From positions 3,624,406 through 3,688,405 of the forward strand of contig NW_020639929.1 of NCBI RefSeq assembly GCF_003573695.1: a stretch of DNA of 64,000 bases. Direction: 5' to 3'. The first letter of the stretch is position 1; the number at the start of each line of letters is the position of its first letter. The notes beneath the pieces were generated by a model. That model was not told where the DNA came from and ran no database searches. It saw nothing but the letters and a program-made list of their open reading frames with translations. A program made the position numbers and the translations under genes. Source of the DNA: Papaver somniferum (taxonomy: Eukaryota; Streptophyta; Magnoliopsida; Ranunculales; Papaveraceae). Shown here one piece after another: positions 1 through 13,700 of this stretch.

Positions 1-600
1 GAGCCATTATTTGTCTAGTTCTGAATGGAATTGAAGGTCTACAGAGCAAAACCGGATTTTTAAGAAAAGCCTAGGCAGTTGTACATGCTTTGTTATCGTA
101 AAATCGGCGTGAAATATTTTATGGATACTTACACGTGATATTTTTCTATGATCTGCAAGGTCTAAAATGAGCCATTATTTGTCTAGTCCCGACTGGAATT
201 CAAGGTCTAAAGGGAAAAACCGAATTTTTAAAGAAAAGCCTAGACAGCTGTACACGCTTTGTTATCGTAAAATCGGCCTAAAACATTTTATGGATTCTTA
301 CACGTGGTATTTTTCTATGATCTGTAAGTTCTCAAATGAGCCATTATTTTTCTAGTTCTGACTGGAATTGAAGGTCTAAAGAGCAAAACCGAATTTTTAA
401 AGAAAAGCCTAGACAACTTGTACACGCTTTGTTATCGTAAAATCGGCCTGAAATATTTTATCGATTCTTACACGTGGTATTTTTCTCTGATCTGTAAGGT
501 TTCAAATGAGCCATTATCTGTCTAGTTCTGACTGGAATTGAAGGTCTAAAGAGCAAAACCGAATTTTTAAAGAAAAGCCTAGACAGCTGTACACGCTTTG

Positions 601-3600
601 TTATTGTAAAATCGGCCTAAAACATTTTATGGATTCTTACACGTGGTATTTTTCTATGATCTGTAAGGTCTCAAATGAGCCATTATTTTTATAGTTCTGA
701 CTGGAATTGAAGGTCTAAAGAGCAAAACCGAATTTTTAAAGAAAAGCCTAGACAGCTGTACACGCTTTGTTATCGTAAAATCGGCCTGAAATATTTTATG
801 GATACTTACACGTGATATTTTTCTATGATCTGTAAGGTTTCAAATGAGCCATTATCTGTCTAGTTCTGACTGGAATTGAAGGTCTAAAGAGCAAAACCGA
901 ATTTATAAAGAAAAGCCTAGACAGCTGTACACGCTTTGTTATCGTAAAATCGGCCTGAAATATTTTATGGATTCTTACACGTGATATTTTTCTATGATCA
1001 GTAAGGTCTCAAATGAGCCATTATTTGTATAGTTCCGACTTGAATTGAAGGTCTAAAGGGCAAAACCGAATTTTTAAAGAAAAGCCTAGGCAGCTGTACA
1101 TGCTTTGTTATCGTAAAATCGGCGTGAAATATTTTATGGATACTTACACTTGATATTTTTTTATGATCAGTAAGGTCTCAAATGAACCATTATCTGTCTA
1201 AATCTGACTGGAATTGAAGGTCTAAAGAGCAAACCGAATTTTTAAAGAAAAGCCTAGACAGCTGTACACGCTTTGTTATCGTAAAATCGGCTTGAAATAT
1301 TTTATAGATTCTTACACGTGATATTTTTCTATGATCTGTAAGGTCTCAAATGGGCCATGATTTGTCTAGTTCTGACTGGAATTGAAGGTCTAAAGAGCAA
1401 AACCGGATTTTTAAAGAAAATCCTAGACTGCTGTACATGCTTTGTTATCGTAAAATCGGCGTGAAATATTTTATGGATACTTACACGTGATATTTTTCTA
1501 TGATCAGTAAGGTCTCAAATGAGCCATTATCTGTCTAGTTCTGACAAGAATTGAAGGTCTAAAGAGCAAAACCGAATTTTTAAAGAAAAGCCTAGACAGC
1601 TGTCCACGCTTTGTTATCGTAAAATCGGCTTGAAATATTTTATGGATTCTTACACGTGATTTTTTTCTGTGATCTGTAAGCTCTCAAATGAGCCATTATT
1701 TGTATAGTTCCGACTTGAATTGAAGGTCTAAAGGGCAAAACCAAATTTTTAAAGAAAAGCCTTGGCAGCTGTACATGCTTTGTTATCGTAAAATCGGCGT
1801 GAAATATTTTATGGATACATACACTTGATATTTTTTTATGATCAGTAAGGTCTCAAATGAGCCATTATCTGTCTAAATCTGACTGGAATTGAAGGTCTAA
1901 AGAGCAAACCGAATTTTTAAAGAAAAGCCTAGACAGCTGTACACGATTTGTTATCGTAAAATCGGCTTGAAATATTTTATGGATACTTACACGTGATATT
2001 TTTCTATGATCTGTAAGGTTTCAAATGAGCCATTATCTGTCTAGTTCTGACTGGAATTGAAGGTCTAAAGAGCAAAACCGAATTTATAAAGAAAAGCCTA
2101 GACAGCTATACACGCTTTGTTATCGTAAAATCGGCCTGAAATATTTTATGGATTCTTACACGTGATATTTTTCTGTGATCTGTAAGCTCTCAAATGAGCC
2201 ATTATTTGTATAGTTCCGACTTGAATTGAAGGTCTAAAGGGAAAAACCGAATTTTTAAAGAAAAGCTTAGACTGTAAGGTTTCAAATGAGCCATTTTATA
2301 GAAAACCTTAGACTGTAGGATTTTTAAAGAAAAGCCTAGGCAGTTGTACATGCTTTTTTATCGTAAAATCGACCTGAAACATTTTATGGATTCTTACACG
2401 TGGTATTTTTCTATGATCTGTAAGGACTCAAATGAGCCATTATCTGTCTAGTTCTGACTGGAATTGAAGGTCTAAAGAGTAAAACCGAATTTTTAAAGAA
2501 AAACCTAGGCAGCTGTACATGCTTTGTTATCGTAAAATCGGCCTGAAATATTTTATGGATTCTTACACGTGATATTTTTCTATGATCTGTAAGGTCTAAA
2601 ATGAGTCATTATTTGTCTAGTTCCGACTGGAATTCAAGGTCTAAAGGGAAAAACCGAATTTTTAAAGAAAAGCCTAGACAGCTGTACACGCTTTGTTATC
2701 GTAAAATCGGCCTAAAACATTTTATGGATTCTTACACGTGATATTTTTCTGTGATCTGTAAGCTCTCAAATGAGCCATTATTTGTATAGTTCCGACTTGA
2801 ATTGAAAGTCTAAAGGGAAAAACCGAATTTTTAAAGAAAAGCTTAGACTGTAAGGTTTCAAATGAGCCATTTTATAGAAAAGCTTAGACTGTAGGATTTT
2901 TAAAGAAAAGCCTAGGCAGTTGTACATGCTTTTTTATCGTAAAATCGACCTGAAACATTTTATGGATTCTTACACGTGGTATTTTTCTATGATCTGTAAG
3001 GACTCAAATGAGCCATTATCTGTCTAGTTCTGACTGGAATTGAAGGTCTAAAGAGCAAAACCAAATTTTTAAAGAAAAACCTAGGCAGCTGTACATGCTT
3101 TGTTATCGTAAAATCGGCCTGAAATATTTTATGGATTCTTACACGTGATATTTTTCTATGATCTGTAAGGTCTAAAATGAGTCATTATTTGTCTAGTTCC
3201 GACTGGAATTCAAGGTCTAAAGGGAAAAACCGAATTTTTAAAGAAAAGCCTAGACAGCTGTACACGCTTTGTTATCGTAAAATCGGCCTGAAATATTTTA
3301 TGGATTCTTACACGTGATATTTTTCTATGATCTGTAAGGTCTAAAATGAGTCATTATTTGTCTAGTTCCGACTGGAATTCAAGGTCTAAAGGGAAAAACC
3401 GAATTTTTAAAGAAAAGCCTAGACAGCTGTACACGCTTTGTTATCGTAAAATCGGCCTAAAACATTTTATGGATTCTTACACGTGATATTTTTCTATGAT
3501 CTGTAAGTTCTCAAATGAGCCATTATTTTTATAGTTCTGACTGGAATTGAAGGTCTAAAGAGCAAAACCGAATTTTTAAAGAAAAGCCTAGACAACTGTA

Positions 3601-5602
3601 CACGCTTTGTTATCGTAAAATTGGCCTGAAATATTTTATGGATTCTTACACGTGGTATTTTTCTCTGATCTGTAAGGTTTCAAATGAGCCATTATTCGTC
3701 TAGTTCTGACTGGAATTGAAGGTCTAAAGAGCAAAACCGAATTTTTAAAGAAAAGCCAAGACAGCTGTACACGCTTTGTTATCGTAAAATCGGCCAAAAA
3801 CATTTTATGGATTCTTACACGTGGTATTTTTCTATGATCTGTAAGGTCTCAAATGAGCCATTATTTTTCTAGTTCCTACTGGAATTGAAGGTCTAAAGAG
3901 CAAAACTGAATTTTTAAAGAAAAGCCTAGACAGCTGTACACGCTTTGTTATCGTAAAATCGGCCTGAAATATTTTATGGATACTTACACGTGATATTTTT
4001 CTATGACCTGTAAGGTTTCAAATGAGCCATTATCTGTCTAGTTCTGACTGGAATTGAAGGTCTAAAGAGCAAAACCGAATTTATAAAGAAAAGCCTAGAC
4101 AGCTGTACACGCTTTGTTATCGTAAAATCGGCCTGAAATATTTTATGGATTCTTACACGTGATATTTTTCTATGATCAGTAAGGTCTCAAATGAGCCATT
4201 ATTTGTCTAGTTCCGACTGGAATTGAAGGTCTAAAGGGCAAAACCGAATTTTTAAAGAAAAGCTTAGGCAGCTGTGCATGCTTTGTTATCGTAAAATCGG
4301 CGTGAAATATTTTATGTTTACTTACACTTGATATTTTTATATGATCAGTAAGGTCTCAAATGAGCCATTATCTGTCTAAATCTGACTGGAATTGAAGGTC
4401 TAAAGAGCAAACCGAATTTTTAAAGAAAAGCCTAGACAGCTGTACACGCTTTGTTATCGTAAAATCGTCTTGAACTATTTTATGGATTCTTACACGTGAT
4501 ATTTTTCTATGATCTGTAAGCTCTCAAATGAGCCATTATTTGTATATTTCCGACTTGAATTGAAGGTCTAAAGGGCAAAACCGAATTTTTAAAGAAAAGC
4601 TTAGACAGCGGTACACGCTTTTTTATCGTAAAATCGACCTGAAACATTTTATGAATTCTTACACGTGGTATTTTTCTATGATCTGTAAGGTCTCAAATGA
4701 GCCATTATCTGTCTAGTTCTGACTGGAATTGAAGGTCTAAAGAGCAAAACCGAATTTTTAAAGAAAAACCTAGGCAGCTGTACATGCTTTGTTATCGTAA
4801 AATCGGCGTGAAATATTTTATGGATACTTACACGTGATATTTTTCTCTGATCTGTAAGGTTTCAAATGAGCCATTATCTGTCTAATTCTGACTTGAATTG
4901 AAGGTCTAAAGAGCAAAACCGAATTTTTAAAGAAAAGCCTAGACAGCTGTACACGCTTTGTTATCGTAAAATCGGCCTGAAATATTTTATGGATTCTTAC
5001 ACGTGATATTTTTCTATGATCTGTAAGGTCTAAAATGAGCCATTATTTGTCTAGTTCCGACTGGAATTCAAGGTCTAAAGGGAAAAACCGAATTTTTAAA
5101 GAAAAGCCTAGACAGCTGTTTACGCTTTGTTATCGTAAAATCGGCCTAAAACATTTTATGGATTCTTACACGTGGTATTTTTCTATGATCTGTAAGTTCC
5201 CAAATGAGCCATTATTTTTCTTGTTCTGACTGGAATTGAAGGTCTAAAGAGCAAAACTAAATTTTTAAAGAAAAGCCTAGACAACTGTACATGCTTTGTT
5301 ATCGTAAAATCGGCCTGAAATATTTTATGGATTCTTACACGTGGTATTTTTCTCTGATCTGTAAGGTTTCAAATGAGCCATTATCTGTCTAGTTCTGACT
5401 GGAATTGAAGGTCTAAAGAGCAAAACCGAATTTTTAAAGAAAAGCCTAGACAGCTGTACACGCTTTGTTATCGTAAAATCGGCCTAAAACATTTTATGGA
5501 TTCTTACACGTGGTATTTTTCTATGATCTGTAAGGTCTCAATTGAGCCATTATTTTTCTAGTTCTGACTGGAATTGAAGGTCTAAAGAGCAAAACCGAAT
5601 TT
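601..5602. repeat. Higher-order satellite block, copy 1
   Basis: This ~5.0-kb multi-monomer block recurs at 5806-10270. The stretch 1781-5602 matches 6449-10270 at a constant offset of 4,668 bp, and every place I compared was identical, including private variants. The stretch 601-1246 matches about 5806-6447 at an offset of ~5,204 bp with small indels. The part 1247-1780 is absent from copy 2. Confidence 0.85.
2250..2345. repeat. Rearranged short satellite variant
   Basis: Instead of a full monomer the array has GAAAAGCTTAGACTGTAAGG, then TTTCAAATGAGCCATTTTAT, then a second 'TTAGACTGTAGG' stretch before normal sequence resumes. The same rearranged junction recurs near 2845-2915, 6925-7010 and 7510-7585. 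It marks a ~577-bp sub-unit (three normal monomers plus the short form) that duplicated locally before the whole block was copied. Confidence 0.8.
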
Positions 5603-5805
5603 ATAAAGAAAAGCCTAGACAGCTGTACACGCTTTGTTATCGTAAAATCGGCCTGAAATATTTTATGGATTCTTACACGTGATATTTTTCTGTGATCTGT
5701 AAGCTCTCAAATGAGCCATTATTTGTCTAGTTCTGACTGGAATTGAAGGTCTAAAGAGTATAACCGAATTTTTAAAGAAAATCCTAGACAGCTGTACACG
5801 CTTTG

Positions 5806-8800
5806 TTATTGTAAAATCGGCCTAAAACATTTTATGGATTCTTACACGTGGTATTTTTCTATGATCTGTAAGGTCTCAAATGAGCCATTATTTTTATAGT
5901 TCTGACTGGAATTGAAGGTCTAAAGAGCAAAACCGAATTTTTAAAGAAAAGCCTAGACAGCTGTACACGCTTTGTTATCGTAAAATCGGCCTGAAATATT
6001 TTATGGATACTTACACGTGATATTTTTCTATGATCTGTAAGGTTTCAAATGAGCCATTATCTGTCTAGTTCTGACTGGAATTGAAGGTCTAAAGAGCAAA
6101 ACCGAATTTATAAAGAAAAGCCTAGACAGCTGTACACGCTTTGTTATCGTAAAATCGGCCTGAAATATTTTATGGATTCTTACACGTGATATTTTTCTAT
6201 GATCAGTAAGGTCTCAAATGAGCCATTATTGTATAGTTCCGACTTGAATTGAAGGTCTAAAGGGCAAAACCGAATTTTTAAAGAAAAGCCTAGGCAGCTG
6301 TACATGCTTTGTTATCGTAAAATCGGCGTGAAATATTTTATGGATACTTACACTTGATATTTTTTATGATCAGTAAGGTCTCAAATGAACCATTATCTGT
6401 CTAAATCTGACTGGAATTGAAGGTCTAAAGAGCAAACCGAATTTTTAATGTTATCGTAAAATCGGCGTGAAATATTTTATGGATACATACACTTGATATT
6501 TTTTTATGATCAGTAAGGTCTCAAATGAGCCATTATCTGTCTAAATCTGACTGGAATTGAAGGTCTAAAGAGCAAACCGAATTTTTAAAGAAAAGCCTAG
6601 ACAGCTGTACACGATTTGTTATCGTAAAATCGGCTTGAAATATTTTATGGATACTTACACGTGATATTTTTCTATGATCTGTAAGGTTTCAAATGAGCCA
6701 TTATCTGTCTAGTTCTGACTGGAATTGAAGGTCTAAAGAGCAAAACCGAATTTATAAAGAAAAGCCTAGACAGCTATACACGCTTTGTTATCGTAAAATC
6801 GGCCTGAAATATTTTATGGATTCTTACACGTGATATTTTTCTGTGATCTGTAAGCTCTCAAATGAGCCATTATTTGTATAGTTCCGACTTGAATTGAAGG
6901 TCTAAAGGGAAAAACCGAATTTTTAAAGAAAAGCTTAGACTGTAAGGTTTCAAATGAGCCATTTTATAGAAAACCTTAGACTGTAGGATTTTTAAAGAAA
7001 AGCCTAGGCAGTTGTACATGCTTTTTTATCGTAAAATCGACCTGAAACATTTTATGGATTCTTACACGTGGTATTTTTCTATGATCTGTAAGGACTCAAA
7101 TGAGCCATTATCTGTCTAGTTCTGACTGGAATTGAAGGTCTAAAGAGTAAAACCGAATTTTTAAAGAAAAACCTAGGCAGCTGTACATGCTTTGTTATCG
7201 TAAAATCGGCCTGAAATATTTTATGGATTCTTACACGTGATATTTTTCTATGATCTGTAAGGTCTAAAATGAGTCATTATTTGTCTAGTTCCGACTGGAA
7301 TTCAAGGTCTAAAGGGAAAAACCGAATTTTTAAAGAAAAGCCTAGACAGCTGTACACGCTTTGTTATCGTAAAATCGGCCTAAAACATTTTATGGATTCT
7401 TACACGTGATATTTTTCTGTGATCTGTAAGCTCTCAAATGAGCCATTATTTGTATAGTTCCGACTTGAATTGAAAGTCTAAAGGGAAAAACCGAATTTTT
7501 AAAGAAAAGCTTAGACTGTAAGGTTTCAAATGAGCCATTTTATAGAAAAGCTTAGACTGTAGGATTTTTAAAGAAAAGCCTAGGCAGTTGTACATGCTTT
7601 TTTATCGTAAAATCGACCTGAAACATTTTATGGATTCTTACACGTGGTATTTTTCTATGATCTGTAAGGACTCAAATGAGCCATTATCTGTCTAGTTCTG
7701 ACTGGAATTGAAGGTCTAAAGAGCAAAACCAAATTTTTAAAGAAAAACCTAGGCAGCTGTACATGCTTTGTTATCGTAAAATCGGCCTGAAATATTTTAT
7801 GGATTCTTACACGTGATATTTTTCTATGATCTGTAAGGTCTAAAATGAGTCATTATTTGTCTAGTTCCGACTGGAATTCAAGGTCTAAAGGGAAAAACCG
7901 AATTTTTAAAGAAAAGCCTAGACAGCTGTACACGCTTTGTTATCGTAAAATCGGCCTGAAATATTTTATGGATTCTTACACGTGATATTTTTCTATGATC
8001 TGTAAGGTCTAAAATGAGTCATTATTTGTCTAGTTCCGACTGGAATTCAAGGTCTAAAGGGAAAAACCGAATTTTTAAAGAAAAGCCTAGACAGCTGTAC
8101 ACGCTTTGTTATCGTAAAATCGGCCTAAAACATTTTATGGATTCTTACACGTGATATTTTTCTATGATCTGTAAGTTCTCAAATGAGCCATTATTTTTAT
8201 AGTTCTGACTGGAATTGAAGGTCTAAAGAGCAAAACCGAATTTTTAAAGAAAAGCCTAGACAACTGTACACGCTTTGTTATCGTAAAATTGGCCTGAAAT
8301 ATTTTATGGATTCTTACACGTGGTATTTTTCTCTGATCTGTAAGGTTTCAAATGAGCCATTATTCGTCTAGTTCTGACTGGAATTGAAGGTCTAAAGAGC
8401 AAAACCGAATTTTTAAAGAAAAGCCAAGACAGCTGTACACGCTTTGTTATCGTAAAATCGGCCAAAAACATTTTATGGATTCTTACACGTGGTATTTTTC
8501 TATGATCTGTAAGGTCTCAAATGAGCCATTATTTTTCTAGTTCCTACTGGAATTGAAGGTCTAAAGAGCAAAACTGAATTTTTAAAGAAAAGCCTAGACA
8601 GCTGTACACGCTTTGTTATCGTAAAATCGGCCTGAAATATTTTATGGATACTTACACGTGATATTTTTCTATGACCTGTAAGGTTTCAAATGAGCCATTA
8701 TCTGTCTAGTTCTGACTGGAATTGAAGGTCTAAAGAGCAAAACCGAATTTATAAAGAAAAGCCTAGACAGCTGTACACGCTTTGTTATCGTAAAATCGGC

Positions 8801-10270
8801 CTGAAATATTTTATGGATTCTTACACGTGATATTTTTCTATGATCAGTAAGGTCTCAAATGAGCCATTATTTGTCTAGTTCCGACTGGAATTGAAGGTCT
8901 AAAGGGCAAAACCGAATTTTTAAAGAAAAGCTTAGGCAGCTGTGCATGCTTTGTTATCGTAAAATCGGCGTGAAATATTTTATGTTTACTTACACTTGAT
9001 ATTTTTATATGATCAGTAAGGTCTCAAATGAGCCATTATCTGTCTAAATCTGACTGGAATTGAAGGTCTAAAGAGCAAACCGAATTTTTAAAGAAAAGCC
9101 TAGACAGCTGTACACGCTTTGTTATCGTAAAATCGTCTTGAACTATTTTATGGATTCTTACACGTGATATTTTTCTATGATCTGTAAGCTCTCAAATGAG
9201 CCATTATTTGTATATTTCCGACTTGAATTGAAGGTCTAAAGGGCAAAACCGAATTTTTAAAGAAAAGCTTAGACAGCGGTACACGCTTTTTTATCGTAAA
9301 ATCGACCTGAAACATTTTATGAATTCTTACACGTGGTATTTTTCTATGATCTGTAAGGTCTCAAATGAGCCATTATCTGTCTAGTTCTGACTGGAATTGA
9401 AGGTCTAAAGAGCAAAACCGAATTTTTAAAGAAAAACCTAGGCAGCTGTACATGCTTTGTTATCGTAAAATCGGCGTGAAATATTTTATGGATACTTACA
9501 CGTGATATTTTTCTCTGATCTGTAAGGTTTCAAATGAGCCATTATCTGTCTAATTCTGACTTGAATTGAAGGTCTAAAGAGCAAAACCGAATTTTTAAAG
9601 AAAAGCCTAGACAGCTGTACACGCTTTGTTATCGTAAAATCGGCCTGAAATATTTTATGGATTCTTACACGTGATATTTTTCTATGATCTGTAAGGTCTA
9701 AAATGAGCCATTATTTGTCTAGTTCCGACTGGAATTCAAGGTCTAAAGGGAAAAACCGAATTTTTAAAGAAAAGCCTAGACAGCTGTTTACGCTTTGTTA
9801 TCGTAAAATCGGCCTAAAACATTTTATGGATTCTTACACGTGGTATTTTTCTATGATCTGTAAGTTCCCAAATGAGCCATTATTTTTCTTGTTCTGACTG
9901 GAATTGAAGGTCTAAAGAGCAAAACTAAATTTTTAAAGAAAAGCCTAGACAACTGTACATGCTTTGTTATCGTAAAATCGGCCTGAAATATTTTATGGAT
10001 TCTTACACGTGGTATTTTTCTCTGATCTGTAAGGTTTCAAATGAGCCATTATCTGTCTAGTTCTGACTGGAATTGAAGGTCTAAAGAGCAAAACCGAATT
10101 TTTAAAGAAAAGCCTAGACAGCTGTACACGCTTTGTTATCGTAAAATCGGCCTAAAACATTTTATGGATTCTTACACGTGGTATTTTTCTATGATCTGTA
10201 AGGTCTCAATTGAGCCATTATTTTTCTAGTTCTGACTGGAATTGAAGGTCTAAAGAGCAAAACCGAATTT
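5806..10270. repeat. Higher-order satellite block, copy 2 with a ~534-bp deletion
   Basis: Second copy of the block at 601-5602. At 6447-6449 a monomer is cut inside ATTTTTAA and continues at TGTTATCG, so a whole-plus-partial-monomer segment has been lost relative to copy 1. Similarity to copy 1 as a block ends at 10270, where TTATAAAG in copy 1 is TTTTAAAG here. Confidence 0.85.
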
Positions 10271-10750
10271 TTAAAGAAAATCCTAGACAGCTGTACACGC
10301 TTTGTTATCGTAAAATCGGCCTGAAATATTTTATGGATACTTACACGTGATATTTTTCTATGATCTGTAAGGTTTCAAATGAGCCATTATCTGTCTACTT
10401 CTGACTGGAATTGAAGGTCTAAAGAGCAAAACCGAATTTATAAAGAAAAGCCTAGACAGCTGTACACGCTTTGTTATCGTAAAATCGGCCTGAAATATTT
10501 TATGGATTCTTACACGTGATATTTTTCTATGATCAGTAAGGTCTCAAATGAGCCATTATTTGTCTAGTTCCGACTGGAATTGAAGGTCTAAAGGGCAAAA
10601 CCGAATTTTTAAAGAAAATCCTAGGCAGCTGTAAATGCTTTGTTATCGTAAAATCGGCGTGAAATATTTTATGGATACTTACACTTGATATTTTTCTATG
10701 ATCAGTAAGGTCTCAAATAAGCCATTATCTGTCTAAATCTGTCTAAATCT

Positions 10751-13700
10751 GAGCCTTGCGGTCTTTAAAGTTGATATCATAACTTCTCGTCGCCTGAGCT
10801 ATTACCCAAAATCATGAATTTTGTGAATTTAATTTGCAGCAGTACCTATGCAAATATTAGTCTATTTTTGGAAATCAATAGACACGAAAAATGAGGAAGG
10901 TGTAGTTGTGGTAGGCATATTAAAATATGGGAACCACAATAGTTCTCAGGTTTAGAACCTGATGAGCATTGTACCACTAGAATTGGAAATATATGACACG
11001 GTGGCATAATAAATGGCTTGAATAAGCCGTTCTCGAGCCTAGTAAAGCTCTGCTATTGTTGTGACAGACACGTTACGAGCATCTGAAATGCCGTTCATTA
11101 TTGTTGATCTCTATCAGTCGTCTTGGCAGGATTGGTACTGATATTGAGATAGTGTCTATGGTCACAAAATTGTTTATAGTTTACTGTTGATTTTACATGG
11201 AAATGTAAATTCTTAAATTTATTCCAGCTGGACAGTAAACGAGAGAGAAAACCTGATCAGTTATCTCTCCTGGGATGCGAGTTATTGTTGTTTTATGCAC
11301 TCAGTTGCTCCCTTAATGGGAACAGTAATGCAGAACTGGATGTTCTGTTGATGAGACATTCCTCCTAAGGATCAGGGGGAGAATCGTCGACAACATTGGT
11401 TAAATCCAATTGTGTCTCATCTAAATTCTCACACCGAGAAATGCCTGAGGTGTTGGAGATTACTCTGTTGCTAGATTTAGCAAGAGTACGCTTGCTTGAT
11501 TAGGGATATATTAAAGTCCTTGCAAGGCTTTCCATGTAATCACAGCGTTGTTTTGTCTGGAAATATGCTTAGAAGCATAGACGAAAACCTCTGATATGAG
11601 GTATGCCAATCTAATAAAATAACGTCCATATTCTCTTTGAGTTATGAGTTGATATACCTCCTGACGTGGAGGACATCCATGAAAGTTGTGTTGATATCCC
11701 ATGGTAAAGAGTATCCGCATACTGAAATTTAGTACCAATGGATTAAAATATCCCCATGCTCTTGAGAATGATGTAAAATCGTTAACTAGATGATTATGAA
11801 CTGGTTGTCGATAATGTTCAGAGTAGCTATTGAAATTGATGTGGATAGATATCCCCCTATGTAAAGGAATTATCGATAAAGTTTATATGATTGGCAGATA
11901 TGGATCACAGTCCATATTGAAGTGCTCTCTCATTTGTATACGCTTTCAGGGGGATATTGTATATTGTATAACGCCAATCATTTGCAGTGAGTTTCCGCAG
12001 ACACTAACCAGGTTGAAGAAAGTATGATCTGGTAGTCATAAATGACTCGACATATCACCTGGGTAGTAACTGTGTGTATATACTCATATAGATATTAAAT
12101 GAAACCCTTTCTTGTCAGTTATTGATGTTGTATCATCCTGGTTATGTTATGGGCATTGATGGTGAGTATATTTGTTGTTCTTGTGCATTCATTGAATGGT
12201 CTAGTTACTTCATTCATAAAGCGTTTTGAACTTATTACTCATTAAACCATAGTCATGTTTTCTGTTTGAGACGTGCTATATTCCACTATTGTTACTATTC
12301 TATTACAAGATTTGTAAATTCGATGACAAAGTCTTCCCACCGTTTGAGGGAGGAAAGGCTGTCGCGTGAAAAACGACGTGAAGTATTCTGGTCTTCACAA
12401 GATAAACCAGGATGTATCTCATCTGGATGTTTTCAGCAATGAAAGACATATAGAAGATTTGATATCTTCAGAAATTGTAAATCATGTTTCTCCATGAGAA
12501 GCGGTGTATGTAGTAGTAAGTGTGTCATTTAAAACACACCACAATGTGCATGACTAGTTGATTTAAAATATTCTGCACCTTCTGAAAGGAAAACCAGTCA
12601 CAATAATTTAAAAATAGTACTCTCAAAGGGACTATCAAATGAAGATCTAATTTCTCTAAGTATAGTTCTCCTAATAAGAGAATGTCTCTGTAAAGGCTGT
12701 GGAACCTCGAAATGAGAGGATTTCCATAAGGCATGCATGCAATAGAGAAATTTGCGATCGTAATCCAATGATTGTTGATGACATAGTCAAAGTATCCCCT
12801 GATACTGCCGTAGGTGTTGTTGGCTTTAAACCACTGTCTATGGGAATGTCATCAAAGGTATGATTGGTTAAACCATGAGAGATCGAAGCAGAACAACATC
12901 TTTCTTGTAAAATGCATAGTTTTGGTACTGCAACCAGAACGCTCGATAATATGAGCTACTCTTAGCCACATGTGGGTGTTTTGTAGTACCTACATCCGAT
13001 GATGTGACCCTAGTGGTTGAAGGTGGATGTTTACGCATAATGAGAAAAATAAAGTCAACTAAATGGCACAAAGTCTTTTCACAGAAATATGAAATGGATT
13101 ACAAAGAAACATATTCTCTGTTATGGATGAAACTACCTCTTTGGTATAAGTCTGGCAGTCTTTTAAGGACTCGGCGTGCATCTAGTAGATATGATTACTG
13201 CGAATATGTGTGAAAATATACAAATAACCGCAGACAAATTCCTGAAGGTTTCCACCTATCAGTAGAATTACCATGTCATATGTATTCACTCAATAAGGAC
13301 GAAAGTTGCCAATCGTCTAAGTGAATGCTTATATTACCCAGGGATATGTGAACCATTTAATATGCTCATATAGTGTGCATTTACTATATTTGGTAAATAC
13401 AACATCTACTTTATTGGAACTCCTGGAGAGTTCTCAAAAGCAAAAAAATGCTTAAAGCAGGAGTTCGAGATGAATTCTCAGTAAAACAAGGTCTCAATAT
13501 GTTGGTTAAGCGTTGTAGCTGGAAGCCCATTAATTTCGTCAACCTTAAAGGTTTAGACATGATGGACAAGCTAATGCGATCTTAGTCATTCAATCTCTTA
13601 TCTTTAAGATTGATCGGTTTACATCTCAATAAAGGATATATATCACTCTGTGGTTTGTATTACACAAAGAATGTGTAAATGGTACATAAGCTGAAATATG

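Larger units (their letters stand above)
1..10750. repeat. Tandem satellite array, ~169-bp monomer
   Basis: About 60 head-to-tail copies of an AT-rich monomer. The phrase GAGCCATTAT recurs at 1, 169, 338, 508 and 677, giving a period of 168-170 bp. Each monomer carries the blocks CTGGAATTGAAGGTCTAAAG, TTGTTATCGTAAAATCGG and GATTCTTACACGTG. Monomers differ at a few sites (for example GTGGTATTTTT versus GTGATATTTTT), so sub-families exist. The length is in the range of many plant centromeric or subtelomeric satellites, but location cannot be decided here. Short open frames of 60-64 codons recur in some monomers; they are chance frames shared by copies. The array starts before the window and ends at a duplicated TCTGTCTAAA next to unrelated DNA. 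Confidence 0.97.

Noticed and set aside
167..9897. 60-64-codon frames starting MSHYLSS in the satellite
   Set aside because: They are single frames inside repeat monomers, present only where a variant lacks a stop, and have no gene context.
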